A stretch of DNA of 52,739 bases from Flavobacteriaceae bacterium (GTDB lineage: Bacteria; Bacteroidota; Bacteroidia; Flavobacteriales; Weeksellaceae): assembly GCA_018260565.1 (NCBI GenBank), contig JAGLAZ010000011.1, forward strand, positions 1 to 52,739, written 5' to 3'. Shown piece after piece: positions 27,303 through 35,174 of this stretch. The notes beneath the pieces were generated by a model. That model had not been told where the DNA came from and made no database searches. It was given only the letters and a program-made list of their open reading frames with translations. Numbering within the stretch: position 1 is the stretch's first letter; the number at the start of each line of letters is the position of its first letter. Both the position numbers and the translations under genes were made by a program.

Positions 27303-27683
27303 ATGGCAGACGAACGACTACGATACAGCGAAAAAGATCTTCAGGAATTCAAAAAACTGATTCAAGATAAAATAGCAAAAGCTGAAAACGATTTATTACT
27401 CATTAACCAAAATTTTGTAAATAATCAAAACAATGGTACTGATGATACTTCACCTACTTTTAAAGCTTTTGAAGAAGGAGCAGAGACTCTCAGTAAGGAG
27501 CAAAATGCAATTTTAGCAGGTAGGCAGGAGAAGTTTTTGAGAGACCTTAAAAATGCACTTATCCGCATAGAAAATAAGACCTATGGGGTTTGCCGTGTAA
27601 CAGGAAAATTAATTCCTAAGGAACGCCTTAAGGTGGTACCGCACGCTACTTTAAGCATTGAAGCCAAAAACATGCAACGATAA
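27303..27683 (+). CDS. TraR/DksA-family protein with degenerate zinc finger
   Basis: 126 residues. The N-terminal half is a helical hairpin (LQEFKKLIQDKIAKAENDLL) and the C-terminus has YGVCRVTGKLIPKERLKVVP, the DksA/TraR zinc-finger region. Only one of the four expected Cys remains, so zinc probably is not bound in the standard way. The family binds the RNA polymerase secondary channel. Here it follows ileS by 44 bp and precedes lspA. Confidence 0.85.
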   Translation: MADERLRYSEKDLQEFKKLIQDKIAKAENDLLLINQNFVNNQNNGTDDTSPTFKAFEEGAETLSKEQNAILAGRQEKFLRDLKNALIRIENKTYGVCRVTGKLIPKERLKVVPHATLSIEAKNMQR

Positions 27684-27861
27684 TAAACCTTATTCAGGGT
27701 CAAAAAGCACCGTTTTTACAAATCTATTACAAAGATTTATGGCACTTTCTGCTTTATATTAATTGCATTATAAACTTTATCGTAGTAATTATATCTCTGA
27801 ATCTATCCAATAATTTGTACTATACTTGGGTAGGTATTCAGAAGATGTTTTCATCTCTTTC

Positions 27862-28479
27862 ATGAAAAAAATTAGCTTATTAATTATTTTGATTCTTTTA
27901 TTGGATCAAATAGTCAAAATTTACATTAAAACCCATTTTCCTTTACATAATAGTTTAGAAATATTGCCATTTTTCAAACTTACTTTTGTGGAAAATCCAG
28001 GTATGGCCTATGGACTGCAGTTCGGGGGCCTTTTGGGAAAATATGCACTTATACTCCTAAGACTGGTAGTTATTATAGTCATGGTATTTACTATGAAAAA
28101 GTGGCTAAAACAAGGTGTTTCTATGTACCGATTGTTACCATTTGCTATGATATTCGCTGGTGCATTAGGGAATCTTATAGATGGTATGTTTTACGGAATG
28201 ATATTCAGTTCCGGCACAGTATATAATCCAGAATTACAGGACTGGATAGGCTATTCCGGCATTTCTCAGATAACGCCTTTTGGTAAAGGATATAGTGAGT
28301 TTATGAAAGGATGTGTGGTAGATATGTTTCATTTTCCCCTATTTACCTATGAGTGGAATGGCGAGAAACATGAGTTTTTTAGTTATATTTTTAATGTCGC
28401 AGATAGTGCAATTACGGTGGGAGGGATACTCTTGTTTTTATTCAGAAAAAAGGCATTTCCTAACGGTTTTGAGCTGTGA
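27862..28479 (+). CDS. lspA: Lipoprotein signal peptidase (signal peptidase II)
   Basis: About 205 residues with four membrane helices. LLDQIVKIYIK is the N-terminal family motif; VENPGMAYGLQF, GALGNLIDGMFYG, VVDMFHFPLF and FNVADSAITVGG contain the conserved blocks, with the catalytic Asp pair in VVD and NVAD. It cleaves prolipoprotein signal peptides at the inner membrane. ATG 27862 (MKKISLLIILI) fits the family better than ATG 27826, which adds 12 polar residues. A longer loop between helices, with a second YSGISQITPFGKGYSEF segment, is common in Bacteroidota LspA. It overlaps the next gene by 4 bp. Confidence 0.93.
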   Translation: MKKISLLIILILLLDQIVKIYIKTHFPLHNSLEILPFFKLTFVENPGMAYGLQFGGLLGKYALILLRLVVIIVMVFTMKKWLKQGVSMYRLLPFAMIFAGALGNLIDGMFYGMIFSSGTVYNPELQDWIGYSGISQITPFGKGYSEFMKGCVVDMFHFPLFTYEWNGEKHEFFSYIFNVADSAITVGGILLFLFRKKAFPNGFEL

Positions 28480-29135
28480 ATCCGGTTTCGCCACATCCTA
28501 TTTCTTTTTATCTTTCCACCAAAGTATTTAGTGGTGTAGAATCTCTTTTGACAACTTTTCCTGGAGACATTTTAATCTTTAAGCCTACTGTAAAAGCAAA
28601 AAAATTAGGAAGATTTATTGCTAAGAAAAATACGAATAGGATTGGATATTCATATACTATTTTAATAAGCGCAAATCTGCAGGAGGATCTTTTTTTGTTC
28701 ACTTTTTTACATGAATATGCGCATTATCTTTGTTTTAAAACATATAATTCTTCTTCATATTTGCCACATGGAAAGGAGTGGAAACTGATATTCACTCAGC
28801 TTTTACATACCTATAAATCCTATTTTTCTGAGGAGGTTTATCCATTAGTAGATGCTTTTATCCAAAAGCCTAGAGCCGCCACTGCAGGAGGAAACTGTCC
28901 ATTTTCAGCACATTTTCTAGATACAAAGAGTAAAAAGGAGGAGTCGGTATTTTTACAATTCTGTTCTGGAGATATATTTATTTTTAAAAACAAAAAATAC
29001 AGATTTTTGCAGCGTCGTAGGACAAGATTTTTGGCAGAATGTATCTCCTCAGGTAAAAAATATACCTTTTCTTCCCAGGCCGATATTCAAAAATGCGCAC
29101 CGGAATCTCATAAATTGTATGGAACAATCTCATAA
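28476..29135 (+). CDS. SprT-like zinc metalloprotease domain protein
   Basis: 219 residues from a GTG overlapping the lspA stop (GTGA). FTFLHEYAHYLCFKTY carries HExxH, with a third likely ligand in LPHGKEWKLIF, the arrangement of SprT-like peptidases. Two Cys further on (GGNCPF, FLQFCSG) could form part of a weak zinc finger. SprT relatives cleave DNA-protein crosslinks in eukaryotes (SPRTN); the bacterial role is not settled. The frame runs 17 bp past the start of the mannose-1-phosphate guanylyltransferase gene, so the genes are coupled. Confidence 0.8.
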   Translation: MNPVSPHPISFYLSTKVFSGVESLLTTFPGDILIFKPTVKAKKLGRFIAKKNTNRIGYSYTILISANLQEDLFLFTFLHEYAHYLCFKTYNSSSYLPHGKEWKLIFTQLLHTYKSYFSEEVYPLVDAFIQKPRAATAGGNCPFSAHFLDTKSKKEESVFLQFCSGDIFIFKNKKYRFLQRRRTRFLAECISSGKKYTFSSQADIQKCAPESHKLYGTIS

Positions 29136-30246
29136 AAATGTCTACGCTGTTATTATGGCGGGAGGCATAGGCAGTCGGTTTTGGCCCATAAGCACTCAAA
29201 AATATCCTAAGCAGTTTCAGGATATATTAGGTGTGGGTAAAAGTATGATCCGCCAAACCTATGAGCGACTTTTACCCCTCATCCCTTCAGAGCGCATCTT
29301 TGTGGTAACTGCCAATGAATATCTACCCTTATGTGCGGAGCATCTACCAGAGCTTCCCTTGGAAAATATCATTGGAGAACCTTCGTCACGTAATACCGCT
29401 GCATGCAATCTTTATATCGCGCACTTGCTTGCATCACGAGATTCAGAAGCCGTATTGGTGGTTCTTCCATCTGATCATTTAATACTAAAAGAAAATTTAT
29501 TTGTAGAAAAATTGCAGGCAGGTATTAGTTTCGTAGAAAAAGAGAATTGTCTTCTCACGCTTGGTATTACGCCCACTCGTCCAGATACAGGCTATGGCTA
29601 CATCCAATACAATACACTGAATAAGCCTGAAAGTAACAATGAATTTTTTAAAGTAAAAACATTTACCGAAAAACCGAACTTAGACCTTGCACAATCTTTT
29701 ATAGAGAGTGGAGATTTTCTTTGGAATGCAGGTATTTTTCTTTGGACAGCTCGCGCCATTATTCATGCTTTTGAAAAATACCAGCCTGATATGGCAGAGC
29801 AGTTTTTAGAATGCAAAATTCCTGAAGAGAAAGACGAAGCTTCACGATATAACTTTCCTGAAAATTGTATTGTAGATATTTATCCCAAGTTGCAAAAGAT
29901 ATCAGTAGATCATGCTATTCTAGAAAAAGCAGAAAACGTTTTTGTGCTTCCAGCAGACCTAGGATGGAGCGATTTGGGAACCTGGACCTCTATCTACGAA
30001 AATGCCGAAAAAAATGATCAAGGGAATGTATGTTATCCAAAAAACATGGTTTTGGGAGAGGGCTGCACCAATTCAATTTTACGTACTACACAGGCACAAA
30101 AATTAATAATTGCAGATGGATTGCAAGATTATATTGTAATAGATACAGAAAAGGTTTTACTAATTTTACCCAAAGAAAAGGACCAGACTATTAAAGATAT
30201 AGTACTTAAAGTAAAGCAATTAAGGCGTGGAGATCAGTATATCTAA
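29119..30246 (+). CDS. Mannose-1-phosphate guanylyltransferase
   Basis: 375 residues, nucleotidyltransferase fold. The activation loop is VIMAGGIGSRFWPISTQKYPKQF; later blocks are GEPSSRNTAACNLY, VLPSDHLI, GYIQYN, VKTFTEKPNLD and GDFLWNAGIFLW. It makes GDP-mannose from GTP and mannose-1-phosphate for envelope sugars. It is the short, single-domain form without a phosphomannose-isomerase half. It starts inside the SprT-like gene. Confidence 0.93.
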   Translation: MEQSHKNVYAVIMAGGIGSRFWPISTQKYPKQFQDILGVGKSMIRQTYERLLPLIPSERIFVVTANEYLPLCAEHLPELPLENIIGEPSSRNTAACNLYIAHLLASRDSEAVLVVLPSDHLILKENLFVEKLQAGISFVEKENCLLTLGITPTRPDTGYGYIQYNTLNKPESNNEFFKVKTFTEKPNLDLAQSFIESGDFLWNAGIFLWTARAIIHAFEKYQPDMAEQFLECKIPEEKDEASRYNFPENCIVDIYPKLQKISVDHAILEKAENVFVLPADLGWSDLGTWTSIYENAEKNDQGNVCYPKNMVLGEGCTNSILRTTQAQKLIIADGLQDYIVIDTEKVLLILPKEKDQTIKDIVLKVKQLRRGDQYI

Positions 30247-30278
30247 TACTTTGGCGTCTACTTTGTACATCTATACAT

Positions 30279-30914
30279 ATGAGAAGTAAGACTTTCTGTG
30301 AAATTTTATTAATCTTATGTTTCGGGTTACCGAGTTTTTTTAATGGACAAGTCCATACTGTGTATCCTAAATTAGAGCTTTTATTAGAAGATATTCATCC
30401 TGCATCAGAGGTAAAGGACTGGAATGTAGAATATGTATCTGCAGGGACTTCTAATGAAACCAATAGTTCTGGATTTAAAAGAAATGCAAACGGAGATAAA
30501 TATATAATCAGGTATCAAAAAAATTCTAATAAAGGTAAATCATCCTTTTTAAAGGCTGATAACGAGAATCTTATGCGGGATTTTTTAGGTAAAATAGATA
30601 GTCCAGCCGAGGCTTTTCTCATTCTTGCCGCTAAAGGCTTCTACTATGATGAAGAGGTGGCACACTTTGGGGGAGCATGGGAGGAAAAAGGAAATGTTTA
30701 CCACCTTAGTGTAAGTAAGATAATATCAGAAAAGTGCCCTCTAGCAAAGGCCTATTATAATGTAGAAGTCGAAAAATTTTCTGGAAAAATTCTCTCTATT
30801 AAAGATGGAGGAACTTACCATAGAATATTTGATAAATCTTGTGAGAATGATCCATCAAATCCTAAAATAATCCCTACTTACAAAACTAAAAAGAAGACAG
30901 GATTTTATTTTTAA
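30279..30914 (+). CDS. Secreted protein of unknown function
   Basis: 211 residues starting MRSKTFCEILLILCFGLPSF then FNGQVHTVYPKLEL, a Sec signal peptide with likely cleavage near NGQ. The mature protein has no motif I recognise; a KSSFLKADNENLMRDFLGKI helix is followed by beta-like segments and a basic C-terminus (KTKKKTGFYF). It lies 32 bp after the guanylyltransferase gene and is probably in the same transcript. Its end converges on the Kir channel gene with only 2 bp between them and no visible terminator. Confidence 0.65.
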   Translation: MRSKTFCEILLILCFGLPSFFNGQVHTVYPKLELLLEDIHPASEVKDWNVEYVSAGTSNETNSSGFKRNANGDKYIIRYQKNSNKGKSSFLKADNENLMRDFLGKIDSPAEAFLILAAKGFYYDEEVAHFGGAWEEKGNVYHLSVSKIISEKCPLAKAYYNVEVEKFSGKILSIKDGGTYHRIFDKSCENDPSNPKIIPTYKTKKKTGFYF

Positions 30915-30916
30915 GA

Positions 30917-31885
30917 TCAATTATTATTATTCAGAAATACCTTCTCAAAATAATTTAATCTTTTTATATCCAAAACAGTAGTTTTCTTATCAGCTGAAGG
31001 ATAATACATTGGTAAAAACTTAGCCCCGTAAATAATTTCAGAATTTATATAGGATGTTTTTTGTAACACTGTATTGGAAAAAACTTCATCAAATGCATTG
31101 ATATGGATAATAATCTCTATGGGAATTTCCTTAAAATTTTCTTGTGAAAATTCATAAAATGGAGATTTTTCATCAATGTTATGTACTATCGTCCAGTTCA
31201 TACTAAGACTGGTTATCCGAGACAGTTCAGTACGAAGGCTATAAAATTTCCGGACAGAATCTTCCTCTATAGCAGCCATCACCGATACTTCTGCATTTGT
31301 AAGGGAATTATTTTTATATGGGACTAGCCGAAACATTAAGGCTTTAGAATCTTGATAAGGTGCTACCAACATATTATCTGAAAACCGAATAAAGGCTCTA
31401 GGTCTGGAAAATCTTCCATAAAAAAGACCTGTAGCTACCGCAAAAAACAATAGTCCTAAAAAGGCTTCGAAAGTGGATAGAAGACTGGCTAAAATCCCTA
31501 CAGGAGCAATGCGCCCATAGCCTACAGTAGTAAATGTCTGTGAACTGAAGAAAAAAATGTCAATAAATTCATTTTGAGTAGAACTTCTATCTATACTTGT
31601 AAGATGTTCTGTACCAATGAGATAGTATAAAGATGCAAAAAGCAAGTTGGTACTGATAAAAGCGACCAATAAATACAACAAAAATCTTGGGTAAGGCAGT
31701 TCCAGCATGGTGTGATACCAGCTCCAGCGGTCCATCAGGCCTGCTCCTACTTTTTTTACATTACTTTTTCCATCCTTATTAAGGTAGCGCGTGCTAATAG
31801 TATCGGAGTAGCCACTATCTTGCAGAGAGTTTTGGAAAGATTGTTGATGTTTTTTCGCCATGGAGGTTTTTGGAGAATGGCACAA
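30917..31885 (-). CDS. Inward-rectifier (Kir-type) potassium channel
   Basis: 322 residues. Two membrane helices (FLLYLLVAFISTNLLFASLYYL and LLSTFEAFLGLLFFAVATGL) flank a pore loop with the selectivity filter FTTVGYGRIAP. The long C-terminal cytoplasmic domain (from FYGRFSRPRAFIRFSDN) is the immunoglobulin-like Kir domain. It conducts K+ across the inner membrane as a tetramer, as KirBac proteins do. It is divergent from the truncated hemoglobin gene. Confidence 0.9.
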   Translation of the reverse strand: MCHSPKTSMAKKHQQSFQNSLQDSGYSDTISTRYLNKDGKSNVKKVGAGLMDRWSWYHTMLELPYPRFLLYLLVAFISTNLLFASLYYLIGTEHLTSIDRSSTQNEFIDIFFFSSQTFTTVGYGRIAPVGILASLLSTFEAFLGLLFFAVATGLFYGRFSRPRAFIRFSDNMLVAPYQDSKALMFRLVPYKNNSLTNAEVSVMAAIEEDSVRKFYSLRTELSRITSLSMNWTIVHNIDEKSPFYEFSQENFKEIPIEIIIHINAFDEVFSNTVLQKTSYINSEIIYGAKFLPMYYPSADKKTTVLDIKRLNYFEKVFLNNNN

Positions 31886-31950
31886 TTTAGAGTGTTCTAA
31901 ATGATAGCCAAACTTCTGCTAATTTAGTTGTAATTATTAACTTTTATAAT

Positions 31951-32328
31951 ATGAAAAGGGATATAGAAAGTGTGGAAGATATCCAAAAATTAGTAGATAT
32001 CTTTTATTTAAAAATCCAAAAGGATGAAGTAATAAGTTATTATTTCAATGAAATAGCTGCCGTAAACTGGGAAAAACATTTACCTAAAATGTATTCTTTT
32101 TGGCAAACCTTGCTATTTCCTCCTGGTCCGTGGCGCGGAAACGTAATGGATCCTCATTTTAAATTAAACAAAGAGTCCCAATTTCAACATCAGCATTTTG
32201 AGCGATGGTTACACTTATGGGAAGATTGCGTTCAAGAAAATTTTGAAGGAGAAAAAGCTAATGAGGCAATCTCTAAAGCGAAAAATATTGCGCTTTTAAT
32301 GGAGTTTAAAATGAAAACTACTTCTTAA
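31951..32328 (+). CDS. Group III truncated hemoglobin
   Basis: 125 residues. It has the short group III globin layout: IQKLVDIFYLKIQKDEVISY, HLPKMYSFWQTLLFPPGPW, HFKLNKESQFQHQHFERWLH. The proximal heme His is expected in the HQHFERW segment. These proteins bind heme and O2/NO in the cytosol; a role in NO or peroxide handling is inferred from the family. It is a single gene between the channel and exchanger genes, its end 12 bp from that of the convergent exchanger gene. Confidence 0.9.
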   Translation: MKRDIESVEDIQKLVDIFYLKIQKDEVISYYFNEIAAVNWEKHLPKMYSFWQTLLFPPGPWRGNVMDPHFKLNKESQFQHQHFERWLHLWEDCVQENFEGEKANEAISKAKNIALLMEFKMKTTS

Positions 32329-32340
32329 GATAGATTTTGC

Positions 32341-33426
32341 CTAGGGAAAAATAACTGTAAAAATATACGCGGCTAAATTGACCAATAAGACAATTCCATA
32401 TAAAATATTGGTTTTACCACGGCTTAAAGATATCATGAGGATAAATACGGAAAGTATAAGAAGGATAATAGATTTTGCATCTAAGCCGAGAGCTAAAGGA
32501 ATTTTTAAATAAAGACAAACCATAGCCACAGCTGGAATTGTAAGACCAATGCTAGCCAATGCTGAGCCTAATCCCAAATTTAACGAGCTTTGAAACCTAT
32601 TTTTATGCGCTGCTTGTATCGCAGCCAGACACTCTGGCATAAGGACAACTAATGCTATAATTACTCCCACTAAACTATGAGGAGCACCTAAGGAAGCCAC
32701 TGCCTTCTCTATTGCGGGTGAGATACCTTTGGACATTAAAATCACAATTCCTAAACAGAGAATTAGAAAAATAAAGCTAATGTAGGCAACTCCTCGATTC
32801 GGTTTTTTTAGGTGAGACTCGGTTATAGATTCTTTACGAGTTTCCTCTTCATGGATAAAATATTCTCTGTGCCTTACTGTTTGCACCATTAGAAAAGTTG
32901 AATAGATGATTAAGCATGCTAAGGAAATAAAAATTAATTGTGGTGGAGAATAGAATGGCCCTTTTTGACTAGAGGTAAAATTGGGCAGGATAAGAGTAAA
33001 TACTAGAATAGCCACGATAGAAACTAAATATGCAGTAGTAGAATTTTTAATAAAATACTGCTCTTTGTATCTAATACTTCCTATCACGATGCAAATTCCC
33101 AATATCCCATTTAAAATTAGCATCACAGCTGCAAAAACTGTGTCTCTAGCATAGGTTATGGCGCTGTCTCCTCCAGAAATCATTAAGGAAATGATGAGTC
33201 CCACTTCTAAAACAGTGATGGAGATAGCTAGAATAATAGTCCCAAATGGTTCGCCTACACGCTCCGCTACTACTTCTGCATGATGTACGGAGGCTAAAAT
33301 ACTGCCTATGAGTAAACCGGCTCCTAAAATCTGAAATAGAGATCCCATGCCCAAACCACCAAAAACGTAAAATAAAGTCGCTATAATAGGGAGCAAGATC
33401 GTCCAATGTAGGAACTTTTTAAACAT
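32341..33426 (-). CDS. Calcium:proton antiporter (CaCA/ChaA-like)
   Basis: 361 residues, about ten membrane helices. Two alpha-repeat-like blocks carry acidic residues: ILAISITVLEVGLIISLM near the N-terminus and VVLMPECLAAIQAAHKNR in the second half, as in ChaA/CAX exchangers. A short cytosolic linker (HEEETRKESITESHLKKP) separates the halves. It exports Ca2+ or Na+ in exchange for protons at the inner membrane; which ion is not visible. Confidence 0.87.
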   Translation of the reverse strand: MFKKFLHWTILLPIIATLFYVFGGLGMGSLFQILGAGLLIGSILASVHHAEVVAERVGEPFGTIILAISITVLEVGLIISLMISGGDSAITYARDTVFAAVMLILNGILGICIVIGSIRYKEQYFIKNSTTAYLVSIVAILVFTLILPNFTSSQKGPFYSPPQLIFISLACLIIYSTFLMVQTVRHREYFIHEEETRKESITESHLKKPNRGVAYISFIFLILCLGIVILMSKGISPAIEKAVASLGAPHSLVGVIIALVVLMPECLAAIQAAHKNRFQSSLNLGLGSALASIGLTIPAVAMVCLYLKIPLALGLDAKSIILLILSVFILMISLSRGKTNILYGIVLLVNLAAYIFTVIFP

Positions 33427-33429
33427 AAG

Positions 33430-33845
33430 CCGTCATATTTTAATCCCAAAAGTAAGCTGTTATTTCATTATATAATAAAATAGACGCTACAATTTTTATT
33501 CATTTGATGTGCGATTTAATATTATTTCTAAATAAAATATCAAATGTTTATACTTATTATTTTATTGAAAATAAATAGATTCTATAGAGCTTTTAGGACT
33601 TAAATCGAGTTTAAGGGTAAAAAATTGGGAATATGTAAAAAAGGACGAATTTATTTTAAAGAAACCTTCAAGTCCGTAAGTATTAAAAATCTTAGCGGTG
33701 ATGAAATGTGATCTTCTATTATTTTATGGAATTTTGCTCAGGAATTTTATCCGAATATTAACTTTTCTTGGTAATATGTAACATTGCAAGAGCAGGTTTT
33801 CCTTTGCTAATAAGTAATAATAAGCAAATATTTTTCAGCGTGAAA
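33430..33845. other. AT-rich intergenic stretch without a gene
   Basis: About 415 bp, 30% G+C or less by eye. I see no open frame with protein-like composition and no strong hairpin. It probably holds the divergent promoter of the exchanger gene. Confidence 0.5.
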
Positions 33846-33875
33846 CAAAAAAAGGCCGTGTAAACACAGCCTTTA
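33846..33875 (-). terminator. Terminator of the helical protein gene
   Basis: On the minus strand AAAGGCTGTG pairs with CACGGCCTTT around TTTA (one mismatch), then a run of seven T. Confidence 0.75.
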
Positions 33876-33892
33876 ATTCTTTTAATCTACAA

Positions 33893-34192
33893 TTAGTTAG
33901 TAGCTTTCTTTACTTCTGCTTCTGCATCTACAGCAGCATCTTTAGTTTTTTCCCATGCAGAATGTAATGCATCTTTAGTGTCTTCCCAAGCGTCTGCTAC
34001 GCTATCTTTAGCTCTTTCTAGCCAACCTTCAGCTGTAGGTTCTTGATTTTCAGCCTTTTTCTCATGGATGTATTCTTTAGCACGAGCTTCATACTCTTCT
34101 GCTTTCCATTTTGCGTTTTCAGCTGTGTTATGTACAGCTTTAGAAGCTTTGTCTACTAGGTTTTCAGCTTTGTTTAGATCTTGGTTGTCCAT
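33893..34192 (-). CDS. YtxH/LEA-like helical stress protein
   Basis: About 99 residues from ATG 34192 (MDNQDLNKAENLVDKASKAV). The whole protein is charged, amphipathic helix with repeated A-K-D/E-W motifs (NAKWKAEEYEARAKEY, RAKDSVADAWEDTKDALHSA, WEKTKDAAVDAEAEVKK), as in late-embryogenesis-abundant and YtxH-type proteins. Such proteins are intrinsically extended and associated with desiccation or osmotic stress. The longer frame to 34246 adds a hydrophobic stretch that does not fit. It is monocistronic with its own terminator. Confidence 0.75.
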   Translation of the reverse strand: MDNQDLNKAENLVDKASKAVHNTAENAKWKAEEYEARAKEYIHEKKAENQEPTAEGWLERAKDSVADAWEDTKDALHSAWEKTKDAAVDAEAEVKKATN

Positions 34193-34251
34193 TGTGTTAA
34201 GTTTTAATTGTCCTATAAAATTAAGAATTTTAAAGTTCAAAAACAATATTT

Positions 34252-34962
34252 TTAGAATTTTCCTTGTAATATTTGCATTCGTATTTCTGGAGGATATTTT
34301 TCTATGGCATAGCGCAGGGTGGTTCTTGGGAGATTCTCATAATGTGCGCATAGAAAAGAGGTAAGTTCTCTAATACTTTGTTTGCCCATTTCCCGAAGCA
34401 GCCAGCCGTTGGCCTTGTGCATCAGGTCGTGTGGATGATCTAGTGTTTCTAAGACTAAGGTTTTTAGTAACTCAAAACTCTTTTTCTTTACGTAATACAT
34501 CGTGGAGACCACCGCTATTCTTTTAATCCAAAGATTTTCTTCCTGTATTAAAGTTAATAATATCTCATCTTCACTTTGTTCGTAGCAATATTTTCCCAAA
34601 ATTTTGTAGCTGGAGCTATCCACAAGGTCCCAATTATTTACATAGTGGATATTTCTAAGATAAAGATTTACCCATTTTTTTTGTAGAATGGGATCTTTCT
34701 CAGACTCGAATTTATGCCTTAAAATAAATAGTGCAGTCAGCCGGTATTCATGTATTAGGTCTTGCAAAAGAATTTCCAATTGTTCCAATGATATTTTATT
34801 CCAAAATTCCTTTGCTACTTTCCTTTGGTCAGGTACAGTAACACCGATGAAGATATCGCCTTCACTGTATTGGCCTTTTCCAGTTTTAAAAAATCTGCGG
34901 TACGTTTCGGCTTTTTGCGGATTGGCTAAAGCCTGTAATTTGGATTTAATTTCCATTTCCAT
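34252..34962 (-). CDS. DNA alkylation repair protein (AlkD-like)
   Basis: 236 residues composed of HEAT-like helical pairs. Family features: GVTVPDQRKVAKEFW, NNWDLVDSSSYKILG, WIKRIAVVSTMYYVKKK and MHKANGWLLREMGKQSIREL. AlkD-type glycosylases remove alkylated purines from DNA without base flipping. It starts with two possible ATGs (MEMEIKSK). A terminator-like hairpin lies directly upstream. Confidence 0.88.
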   Translation of the reverse strand: MEMEIKSKLQALANPQKAETYRRFFKTGKGQYSEGDIFIGVTVPDQRKVAKEFWNKISLEQLEILLQDLIHEYRLTALFILRHKFESEKDPILQKKWVNLYLRNIHYVNNWDLVDSSSYKILGKYCYEQSEDEILLTLIQEENLWIKRIAVVSTMYYVKKKSFELLKTLVLETLDHPHDLMHKANGWLLREMGKQSIRELTSFLCAHYENLPRTTLRYAIEKYPPEIRMQILQGKF

Positions 34963-34990
34963 AAAAAAAGACCGCTAAATGAGCGGTCTT
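34963..34990 (-). terminator. Rho-independent terminator (minus strand)
   Basis: A perfect stem AAGACCGCT / AGCGGTCTT with loop AAATG; on the minus strand it is followed by T7. It lies upstream of the AlkD-like start and must end a transcript coming from 34991-35130. Confidence 0.85.
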
Positions 34991-35133
34991 GTAAAGGTAA
35001 TCTTTAATGGATTTATCAACTGCAATTCGTTGGAAAATTTGTAACCTGAGGCTTTTGTGATGTAATACTGAGGATAGAACTGTGTAAGATTTATCCTCCA
35101 TATCCAAGTAATTTTTAACATTAACCTCAAAAA
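34991..35133 (-). other. Terminator-bounded segment, possible small RNA or microprotein
   Basis: Between two minus-strand terminators (35134-35155 and 34963-34990) lie ~140 bp with no annotated gene. A short minus-strand frame (MEDKSYTVLSSVLHHKSL...) could cover part of it but runs through the hairpin, so I do not trust it. A separately terminated unit suggests a small RNA or a very small gene. No family is recognised and no clear promoter box is seen. Confidence 0.3.
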
Positions 35134-35155
35134 AAACTGCCTAAAAAGGCAGTCT
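35129..35155 (-). terminator. Terminator of the modular surface protein gene
   Basis: On the minus strand AGACTGCCT pairs with AGGCAGTTT around TTTT and is followed by a T run. Confidence 0.8.
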
Positions 35156-35174
35156 TGCAATTTATAGGCTATAG

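Noticed and set aside
34975..35160. 61-codon minus-strand frame between two terminators
   Set aside because: It begins and ends inside terminator stems and has no protein-like composition; treated as a possible small RNA region instead.
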